Shown one piece after another: positions 1-7,689 of a stretch of 11,715 nt of DNA. Each line of letters starts with the position of its first letter. Positions within the stretch are counted from its first letter, which is position 1. A model generated the notes under the pieces. The model ran no database searches. It was not told the DNA's origin and worked only from the letters and a program-made list of their open reading frames with translations. The translations under genes were made by a program, and so were the position numbers. The DNA comes from Acephala macrosclerotiorum (taxonomy: Eukaryota > Ascomycota > Leotiomycetes > Helotiales > Mollisiaceae). The stretch lies in contig MU119841.1 in the NCBI GenBank assembly GCA_014904845.1, forward strand, positions 1 through 11,715, in the 5' to 3' direction.

Positions 1-3000
1 TTTAATTTTAATTTTAATTTAAATAAATATTAATTTTAAAATTAATATATTTTTAATTAAATAATAAATAATAATATAAATTTTTTTTTTTTTAAAAATT
101 CGTTTTTAATATAAATTTAAAATTACTTTTAAATTTTATAATATTTTTATTAATATATAAAATATATTATAATTTGTTTTTATAATTTAATATAATATAT
201 AAATAAAATTAATAATTATAATTAAAAAAATTAAAAATATTTATTAAATTTAATTTTTTTAATATATATAAAAATTTATAATTTATTTTATTTTTTAATT
301 TATTATAATTAAAACATTTATTAATTATATAAATATTAAAAAAATATATAATTTTTATTAAATTTAAAATAATTTTTTATTAATTTTTTATTTAATTTTA
401 TATATAATTTTAATATAATCAAATAATAAAATTTAATATATTATAAAAATTAATTAAAATAAACGAATTTTAAACGAGTATATTAATTTTTTAAAATAAT
501 TTTAAATATAATTTTAAATAAAAATATTAAATTAAATTTTTTTAATAAAAATAATTATAAAATTTATATTTAAAATTATTATTAATAAATTAATATTTAT
601 ATTTATTTTTTTTATTAAATTTTTTTTTAATATTTATTTTAAAATTAAAATTTTATTATTATTATTTTTTTTAAACTTTCAATTTTAAAATTATTTTGAA
701 TTTTTTATTAAAATAATTTATTTTAATAATAATTAAAAACTTTTTTAAATTTAATAATTATTATTAAAATTTATATTAATAAATGATTTTTTATAAAAAT
801 TTTTGTTTTTTTATTAATTATATTATCGCTCGATATTCGATAAATTATTCGAACAATATATTCGAAAAAATATTTAATAAAATAATATATTTTTAAAAAA
901 ACTTTAAATTTTTTTATTTTAATAATTGAAATAAATATTAATTTAAAAAATAAAATAAAAAGATTTATATATAATAATTACTCGTAAAATTAATAATAAA
1001 TAATATATAAAAAATCGTTTTTTTAATATTTAATTATATATAAAATATTATTTTAAATTATATTTTATAATCGTTTTTTTATAATTTTAATTTTTTTATT
1101 TTATTTAATATTAATAAAAATAATAAATCGAAAATTTCAAATAATATAAAATATCGTTTATTAATTAATAAATTTTTTTTTAAATAATAAAATTAAAAAA
1201 TTAAATTATAAAAAGTTTTAATATATAATTTCGTAAATTTAAATATTAATTTTTAAATAAAATATTAAATTTTTAAATTTTTAAAAAAATTTATAAAAAA
1301 ATTAATTAAATTTAATAATTTTTATTTATAATTAAAATAATTCATATTATATAAATATTATATAATTTAATAAAATTAATATTAATTTTTAAAATAAATA
1401 AATAATTATTTATATTTATAAATTTCGAAATAAAATTAATAAAATTTTTTTAATAAAATTTTTAATATTAATTTTTATTAAATTACGTAATACGAATTAT
1501 TTTAATTATAAATAAAAAATATTAAATTTGATTAAAATATTTAAATATAATAATTCAATTAATTTTTTTAAAAGTTTTACGATTATATAATTTTAAAATA
1601 ATATATAATCATTTTAATAAAAAATATTAAAATTTTATAATTATAATTAATTTATAATTTTTAATTATTAATTAATTTAAATTGTATCAAATTTATAAAT
1701 AAATCGAAATTTTATTAAATATTTTTAAATTTTAAATTTTAAATAATTTTATTAATTTATTATTACGTAAATTTATAAAATATAATTATATTTAATAAAA
1801 ATCGTAATCGTAAAATTTTTTAAATACGTTTTTATTTTAAATATTAAAATATTAAAAATTTATTTTACGATTATATAATTTTCAAAAAAAAATTATAAAA
1901 TTTTTTTTTTTTAAAATTATATATTAAATACTATAATTTAAATTAATTAAATTAATTATAATAATTTAATATAAAAAATAAAAATTTAATTTTATAATTA
2001 TATAATTTTTAATAAAAATTTTAAAAAATAATCTTTTAATAAATAATTTTTTATAATTAATTAAATTAATTATTATAATTAAATATAAAATTAAAATTTT
2101 AAAAAATATTTTTTTAATAATAAAATTTATTAATTTATTAATTTTATTATTCTATAAAATTTAAAATTTTAATAAAATTATTTTAATTTTAAATATTTAT
2201 AAAATATTTAAATTAAAAGTTTTTAATTTAAAATTTAAAATAAAAATAAATTATTAAAATCGAAAATTTTATAATTTTTTATAAAAACGTTTATTAAAAA
2301 AATTTTTTTTTATTAATTGTTTTATTACAAAATATATATATTAATAATATTATTAATAATTTAATAATAATTTAATCGATTATTAATTAATTTATTTACG
2401 AATCGACGAATAAATTTTTTTTTTAATACGAGAAAAATATTTTAATAATTTAATATTATTTATAAAAATATAATTAATTTTTTTATTATTATTTTTAATA
2501 CGATTAAAAAACATATAAAAAATTTTTTAAAACAAAATATAATAAATTTAAAATTTTTTTTTTTTTTTAAAATATTAAAATATTAAATTTTTTTTAAATT
2601 TTTTTTAAATTTTTTTTATATTAATTATATTATAATTTTATTTATAAATCGTTATATATAAAATAAAAATTTTAAAATTAATTTTAAAATTAATAATTAT
2701 CGAAATATATATACGTATTTATTACGTATTTTAATTAAAAAAAATTAATATAAAAATTAAAAATATATTAATATTTTTAATTTTAAATTTAATTTTTTAA
2801 ATAATTAATAATTTTTATATATTAAAAGATTTTTTATTATTTATTAATTATTAATAATATTAGCGATTTATTAATAATACGCGTTATATAATAATTATAT
2901 ATTTAAATTTTTAATATTTAATTAAAAAAATCAATTATTAATTAATAATTAATTAATAAATAAATTTCGATTTTCGACGATTATAAATAATTATACGCGA

Positions 3001-3890
3001 TTTTTAGATAAATATTTATATAATTATATTTTAATTAATTAAATCGTTTAATTTTTAAAAATTTTAATTTAATTTTTTAATATCGAATAATATAATATTA
3101 TTATTCGCATATTAAATTAACGTTTTTATATGTATTAATTTTATTTAAATCGATTAATTTTACGATTAAATTTTAAATAATATTAATATTTTTATTTTTT
3201 ATTTTTATTTATTTATATAATTTATAAAACGATTAAAATTTGTTAATCAAATAAAACGCGATTATTAGTTTATATTTAAATTTTAATGAAAAATATTAAA
3301 ATTTTTATAATTTTTAATTTTATAATTTAATATTTTAATATATATTTAATAAATTTATTTAAAAATTTTATAATAAATTAAATAAATACTATAAATTACA
3401 AATTTTAAATTAATATTATTAATATCGAATTAATACTATTAATACTATATTAAAATAATTAATAATATTAATAATCGATTAAATTATTATTAATTTATTA
3501 ATAATATTATTAATATACGTATTTTTCGATAAAACGATTAATAAAAAATATTTTTCTCGATATATTTAATACGTAAAAATTATATTTATTAAACGTAATA
3601 TTTTAATATTATAATTCGATTAAAATTTAATACGTTTTAAATTAAAATTATAATTTAAAAATTTAAATTATATTATATTTTATATTTTTTTTAAAAAAAT
3701 TATTATATTATTATTTTTTATTAAATTATATAAATTCAATTTATAAATTTTTAATATAACGTAAATAAAAAAATTAAAATTAAAATTATTTAAAAAAAAA
3801 TTTTATAATATTATTAAATTTATAATTTTATTTTATTTTAAAAAAATTATAATACGTTTTTTTTAAAAGAATTTATAATATTATATAAAT
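1..3890. repeat. RIP-like, extremely A+T-rich tract (left)
   Basis: This stretch is almost entirely A and T, broken by scattered C and G that mostly occur together as CpG. No reading frame of useful length survives in any frame. In a hand count of 781-1920, about 31 C were present, about 21 of them followed by G, and none was CpC. Repeat-induced point mutation in ascomycetes turns C into T in duplicated DNA on both strands, which produces this composition. The part from about 1457 to 2450 can be matched to a less mutated copy elsewhere in the window; the rest is presumed to be mutated repeat of unknown type. Slightly more CpG-rich patches lie near 2860-3010 and 3520-3630. I see no gene, RNA or intact mobile element here. 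Confidence 0.85.
1457..2450 (+). repeat. Mutated ghost copy of the 7348-8850 repeat
   Basis: Read by eye, this segment runs parallel to the island at 7348-8850 in the same orientation. Anchor matches are acgtaata (1485 and 7376), the stretch around 1680-1810 against 7570-7700, the stretch around 2110-2290 against 8545-8740, and the T-run at about 2416-2425 against 8822-8831. Where the island has C the ghost usually has T, and where the island has G it usually has A; transversions are few. In the best-matching 90 bases nearly all non-CpG C and G are lost, while two of four CpG pairs are kept. The ghost is about 0.5 kb shorter because it holds roughly two array units where the island holds four to five. 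Both ends are uncertain and the homology may continue outward. Confidence 0.75.
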
Positions 3891-3894
3891 ATTA

Positions 3895-3939
3895 CAATAG
3901 AAAAAAAAAAATCTTAATACAAAAAAAAAAATACTATTG
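3895..3939. repeat. Paired A11 runs inside a short inverted repeat
   Basis: Two runs of eleven A (3901-3911 and 3921-3931) are separated by nine bases. The pair is bracketed by caatag (3895-3900) and its reverse complement ctattg (3934-3939). It lies exactly where the RIP-like tract gives way to balanced sequence, so it marks the boundary. It may be the worn end of an inserted element, but no target duplication is recognisable. Confidence 0.5.
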
Positions 3940-4188
3940 AGAAGAATTTTCGTTACGAGATAATAGTTCTCAAGTCTTGATATGAAATCCGGGAGTTCAT
4001 GCGCCGGAGCAGGATTAATGTTGACTAATCGCTCTTTGTATATCACGAAACTCCTGGGTCGAATAAAACTCGGCCAGCATTATCCCATTTTCTTTATTGC
4101 AACTTGCTCTGCGAAAACCAGGATTTGTGTGGCGACTAATACGCTCCCTAGCTGAACGGCAAACTAGGTCGGTCCCGGGCCCTCATCT

Positions 4189-4284
4189 GCTCCCAGGAGA
4201 CTTGCTCCCGGGACCGTAGGGGGCGTGGGACCAATGGTCCTAGGCCCGCTTAAGCTCCTGGGACCGGTGAGGCTCCTGGGACCT
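4189..4284. repeat. Cluster of GCTCCyGGGACC-like short repeats
   Basis: Several imperfect copies of a G+C-rich 12-14 bp word lie close together: gctcccaggaga at 4189, gctcccgggaccg at 4204, gctcctgggaccgg at 4254 and ggctcctgggacct at 4271. A related inverted repeat, ggacca-a-tggtcc, lies at about 4228-4240. Spacing is irregular (about 15-50 bases), so this is a clustered word rather than a regular tandem repeat. It could be a group of protein-binding sites or the remains of a short repeat family; nothing shows which. Confidence 0.55.
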
Positions 4285-4323
4285 TTGGGGGGTCGTGGGA
4301 GCCGGCAGCCCTAACCCCTGTCT

Positions 4324-4351
4324 ATCAACCCTGGTCCATCAACCCTGGTCC
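4324..4351. repeat. Perfect 14-bp tandem duplication
   Basis: The word atcaaccctggtcc occurs twice with no gap (4324-4337 and 4338-4351). A two-copy perfect duplication suggests a recent slippage event. No function can be assigned. Confidence 0.85.
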
Positions 4352-4542
4352 GTACCTCGTGACAGGCTTGAAGTAGCAAGGGTGAAGCGATGGTAGATGA
4401 AGAGGTGGCTTTGAAGAGAAAGAGGTAAGTTAGAATAAATTTTAGAATGCCTTTATTTAATCTATAATATACTATGCCCGAGGTCTAAGATTATTCAGGG
4501 CGGAAGCCGATTTCGCTAGCGACTGTTATCTCCTTACAACGA

Positions 4543-4562
4543 GTGCATGATTTAACATGCAC
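4543..4562. repeat. Perfect hairpin, 7-bp arms
   Basis: The arms gtgcatg and catgcac enclose the six-base spacer atttaa. No T-run follows, so it is not terminator-like. It may be a dimeric binding site or chance. Confidence 0.6.
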
Positions 4563-4576
4563 CAGGGTTGTCGAGT

Positions 4577-4588
4577 CTGTCCGGACAG
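4577..4588. repeat. Perfect 12-bp palindrome
   Basis: The word ctgtccggacag reads the same on both strands, and its centre TCCGGA is typical of symmetric protein-binding sites. Zinc-cluster (Zn2Cys6) fungal regulators often bind inverted CGG triplets, and ccgg here is the zero-spaced form. A regulatory role about 780 bases upstream of the only gene is conjecture. Confidence 0.5.
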
Positions 4589-5102
4589 TTCAAAATTTCA
4601 ACCTAAATGTAGTTTTTCAATACAACACAATAAAACAAATCTGAAATGACGGGATTATTCTTTGCATATTTCTTTATATTCCTGTAAACTTTTTATTTAT
4701 TTTAATGTTGGTAGTGGTTGGAAAATAACAGTGCGTATTTTTCGATTGTCTGGATCAGGGCTAAATGATGCGGTAGGATCGTCCTGCTGTGCTACCGGAA
4801 GGACACGAAATCGGGCCCATATGACGGAACTCGCAGACTCTTAGTGCACCGATCAATGCTGGCAACCCATTAGATATAAAGGAGGGAGGGTTGTGACTAG
4901 TAAATTTTCATATGAATGCGAATTTTAGCTTAATTCCTGGGATCACAACCAAAGCATGTACTCGTGATAAGGAACAAAATACCCATATTAATCCTGACAT
5001 CAAAGTATTCTCCAAGGGTAGTTAATACTGAATGACAATATGTTATTATTGTGCCTTATAGTAAGTTGCATGTGCTCGCAAGAAGATAGTGGCGTGTTTA
5101 CT

Positions 5103-5238
5103 GCGTGTTTGTTAAATGCGAGTGTTTGTTGAATACGAGCGTTTGTTGAATGAGGAGTGTTTGTTGAATGAGGAGTGCTTGTTGACATGTGAGGTGTTTG
5201 ACATGTGGAGTGTTTGACATGTGGAGTGTTTGTTGAAT
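5103..5238. repeat. 16-19 bp minisatellite upstream of the gene
   Basis: About eight imperfect units share the core agtgtttgttgaat or its shorter form agtgtttgacatgt. Core starts are near 5121, 5138, 5156, 5174, 5193, 5209 and 5225, with a more diverged unit before them at about 5103. Unit length moves from 17-18 bases in the first half to about 16 in the second, where the ttgttgaat end is replaced by ttgacatgt; the last unit returns to the first form. The array ends about 130 bases before the start codon, so it lies in the promoter or early leader. Open frames across it on both strands are by-products of the repeat. Confidence 0.85.
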
Positions 5239-5254
5239 GCTGTTAAATACAGAG

Positions 5255-5263
5255 TATATATTA
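5255..5263 (+). promoter_or_regulatory. Possible TATA element of the oxidase-like gene
   Basis: The string tatatatta lies about 110 bases before the start codon, just after the minisatellite. The stretch from about 5280 to 5370 contains no ATG, so a transcript starting there would have a clean, short leader. This is position and composition only; TATAAA at 4875-4880 is an alternative for a longer leader. Confidence 0.35.
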
Positions 5264-5370
5264 AACGAATTCCTGACCGTCCAGCGATAGGTACATACAA
5301 AGCTTTCATAGAAGATCAAGCTTATACAATTTCTTCACAGCTGGGTGCTCTCTCGAAAAATCTTCTCAAG

Positions 5371-6756
5371 ATGGCCCTCCGCTTAAGCCTCTCCCTATTC
5401 CTCTTAACCTCCTCCCTTTTCCTCACCTCTACCCATGCGGGAACCTCACCCAACCCCAGCGCCAGTATCGCCTCCTCCCTCGCCTCTTGCGCCACGTCCA
5501 TGAACAACGCTCTCCCTAGCCCCACTCCCTCTGACTTCTATTTTAGCGGCATTGTCCGCCGCCACTATATCGCTGCTGAGGAAATCACCTGGGACTACGC
5601 ACCCACAGGCTGGGACAACTGGCTGGGTGTTCCCTTCAACGTCTCTCCGCGGGCCCAGATGGCTGGCTACGTCGAAGCGGGCACAAAATGGCAGAAAGCG
5701 CTGTACAGAGGGTACACGGACGCCACGTTCAGCACGCTCCTGCCACAACCCCCTTGGCAGGGCGTGCAGGGCCCAACACTGCGCTCCGAAGTGGGCGACA
5801 TGATCGAGATCCTCTTCGTGAACCTACTCTCCTCCAACTACGCATCTATGCACAGCATGGGCCTCGCCTACACCAAGGACAACGAGGGCTCTGTCTACCC
5901 CAACAACACCGTTCCTGGGCAAGAGTCGCCTTTTGCCCCCGGCGACGCGGTCCCGCCGGGAGGTTGCGTTGTATACAAGTGGATGGTGAACCAGGGCTCC
6001 GCGCCACCCACAGGCCAGCCGAGCAAGATGAACGGATACCACGGATATGTCACCTTGGAGCAGGATGTACATGCGGGATTGGTCGGCCCGCAGATGATAT
6101 ACCAGCCTGGGATGATGAACGCGACGATGGCAGCATATCGGGAGTTTCCGCTGCTGTACATGGCATTTGACGAATCGATATCCTTTATGTCCGCGATCAA
6201 CGCGAATACACACAAGAGCACCTCTGGCAGTGGAGGTCAGAGCAGCTTTATGGATACTTTGGACGGGCATAATTACAGGAACTACTCTATTTGGCATCCG
6301 CAATTGGTGAATTTGATGTCCTCAAACCAGATCCAGGCCCCGACGTTTTACTCCCTAAATGGATATGTCTTTGCGAACAATCCGTTTTTTGAGATGTGCA
6401 AGGATGATAAGGTTATTTGGTATTTGTATGCGCATGGGTCAGACACGCATGTGTTTCATATGCATGGGAATGGGTTTCAATGTCCGTTGGGGAATAATTT
6501 GGCTGCCAAAGGTAGGTCTTCTCATTTCTTGGTCATACGAGTTTAGGTTCTTGCCTTGAGGTATGTTGAACTTAGGTGTGCTAACGGCCTTTGATAAATA
6601 GCTGTCAGCCCTGGCGAGATGTTCAGCTTATTCATGAATGCAACAGATGTCGGGCTTTGGCAGGTCATTTGCCATATAACGGATCATCACTCGAAGGGTA
6701 TGGTGGGCGATTACTGGGTCCATAATGAGACGTGTCCGCTGTCCGCTCTATCTTGA
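5371..6756 (+). CDS. Secreted two-domain multicopper-oxidase-like protein (ceruloplasmin/factor V-VIII type)
   Basis: The gene has two exons, 5371-6511 and 6602-6756, encoding 431 residues. Residues 1-23 form a signal peptide with a likely cut after THA. Two cupredoxin domains follow, about 58-250 and 258-425. Family signatures are RRHYIAAEEITWDYAP (63-78), PPWQGVQGPT (127-136), HSMGLAYTKDNEG (161-173), DVHAGLVGP (232-240), LNGYVF (329-334) and GLWQVICHITDHHSKGM (398-414); these resemble ceruloplasmin, hephaestin and factor VIII more than fungal laccases. Apparent type 1 copper ligands H360, C404, H409 and M414 are present, as are type 2 ligands H161 and H363. Among type 3 ligands H224, H365 and H405 remain, but the expected histidines at 163, 226 and 403 are Met, Tyr and Ile. 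Six N-glycosylation sequons (N90, N178, N250, N304, N393, N422) fit secretion. The start at 5371 has a good context (aagATGg) and begins the signal peptide; an in-frame ATG at 5221 would bury it. Animal relatives have six domains; this has two. Oxidase activity is doubtful, copper binding plausible. Confidence 0.88.
6512..6601 (+). other. Spliceosomal intron of the oxidase-like gene (90 nt)
   Basis: The donor is gtaggt at 6512-6517, the branch-like gctaac is at 6580-6585, and the acceptor tag ends at 6601. Splicing joins the first base of an Ala codon (6511) to its last two (6602-6603) and restores the frame. It reads directly into VSPGEMFSLF and then the second copper motif. Without splicing the frame stops at 6544-6546, before the C-H-H-M motif. 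Length and signals are typical of ascomycete introns. Confidence 0.88.
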
Positions 6757-6890
6757 TTTTAGGCGTTTTGGAGAGAATGGTAAGATACAGAGAGCGTTAT
6801 ATTACGGACGAGAAGACTGGCTATAGAATGAAAGTACTAGTTTTATATTTATGATTATGATTTTTATAGTTTTAAAGTAATAAAAATTTG
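6757..6890 (+). other. Presumed 3' untranslated region and composition boundary
   Basis: After the stop codon at 6754-6756 balanced sequence continues for about 85 bases, then grades into A+T-rich DNA from about 6840. An aataaa string at 6879-6884 lies at a reasonable distance for a polyadenylation signal, but such strings are common in this composition. Confidence 0.4.
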
Positions 6891-7345
6891 AGTATATTAT
6901 TTTGATTAAACGTTTATTATATTTGGTAATATTAAATATTTATAAGTTTTAAACTTTTTATTAAAGTATTATATTATAAATTAAATCGTATTAAAAAAAA
7001 AATTTAATAAAATTTTTTTATTAATATATATTTAAATAAAATAAAATAAAAATAATTTATTTTATTAAATATATAATTTTTAATTTTTAAAACGAAATAT
7101 TATATACGATTTATATATAATTTTTAAAATTTATATACGAAATAATAATAAAAAATTAATATTTTTTTAAATAAATATATTTAATATAATTTATTATTTT
7201 TAGAAAATAATAAAATAAATTTATTTATTTTTTACAATTTTTTAATTCGTTATTAATATATATTAAATTTTAAATTTTAATAAAAAAAATAATTTAAAAT
7301 CGAATAATTTTTAAAATATTTTATAATAATAATTATTTGTTCGAT
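6840..7345. repeat. RIP-like A+T-rich tract (middle)
   Basis: This has the same composition as the left tract: nearly all A and T, with isolated CpG. It begins within about 90 bases of the stop codon and ends abruptly near 7345, where C and G in all contexts reappear. It is probably the mutated continuation of the repeat that follows. I see no gene or RNA in it. Confidence 0.75.
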
Positions 7346-7689
7346 TTAAAGACTAATATCAACTTTTCTATATGCACGTAATATCAACACTTTTTACAAT
7401 GAGCGATTTCACCCAAATTTAATCGAAGTATTCAAATGTAGCGATTTGATTGGTCTGTTAAAGAATTTTACAGTCTCGTGACTTCGGACTAATATACAGT
7501 CGATTCGATGAAAAACATTAAAACTTTAATAAATATGCGATTATAATTATAAATTATTTATTAATACAAATTATATAAGAATTGCAAATAAATTGAAACT
7601 CAATTAAATACTTCTATATTCCAAGTTTCAAGTGATTTTATTAATCTGTTGTTGCGCAAATCAATAGAATATAGTTACACTAAATCAAA

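Larger units (their letters stand above)
3940..5089. other. Balanced-composition intergenic region, no gene recognised
   Basis: Composition becomes balanced here, and clearly G+C-rich at about 4140-4370. No reading frame looks like a real gene. The longest open frame, 4662-4844, encodes 60 residues resembling no family I know. A short open stretch at 4390 (MVDEEVALKRKR) runs straight into a donor-like gtaagt at 4425-4430, but no second exon could be found, so a relict first exon is only a possibility. A TATAAA string lies at 4875-4880, about 490 bases before the oxidase-like gene. An 8-bp inverted repeat, ggttgtga (4889-4896) and tcacaacc (4943-4950), is spaced too far apart to mean much. The region may hold the distal promoter of the downstream gene, or decayed older sequence. 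Confidence 0.6.

Noticed and set aside
1..3890. The A+T-rich tract as mitochondrial or other organelle DNA.
   Set aside because: No tRNA, rRNA or organelle protein was recognised, C and G losses are context-specific, and a partial less-mutated copy and a spliced nuclear-type gene lie in the same window.
4662..4844. A 60-residue open frame as a small secreted protein.
   Set aside because: There is no clean signal peptide, no family resemblance and no start context, and the length is expected by chance.
5000..5319. Minus-strand open frames with repeated FNKHS/NTPH-like words.
   Set aside because: These are translations of the minisatellite in several overlapping frames, with no independent sign of coding.
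5221..5370. An in-frame upstream ATG at 5221 would add 50 residues to the oxidase-like protein.
   Set aside because: It starts inside the minisatellite, encodes a non-conserved stretch and would bury the clear signal peptide that begins at 5371.
5446..6303. Open frames of 83-160 residues inside the oxidase-like gene on both strands.
   Set aside because: They are shadows of the G+C-rich exon; only the frame with the cupredoxin motifs makes sense.
6512..6546. An unspliced end of the gene at the stop codon 6544-6546.
   Set aside because: It gives a protein without the C-H-H-M copper motif, which is found in frame directly after a canonical 90-nt intron.
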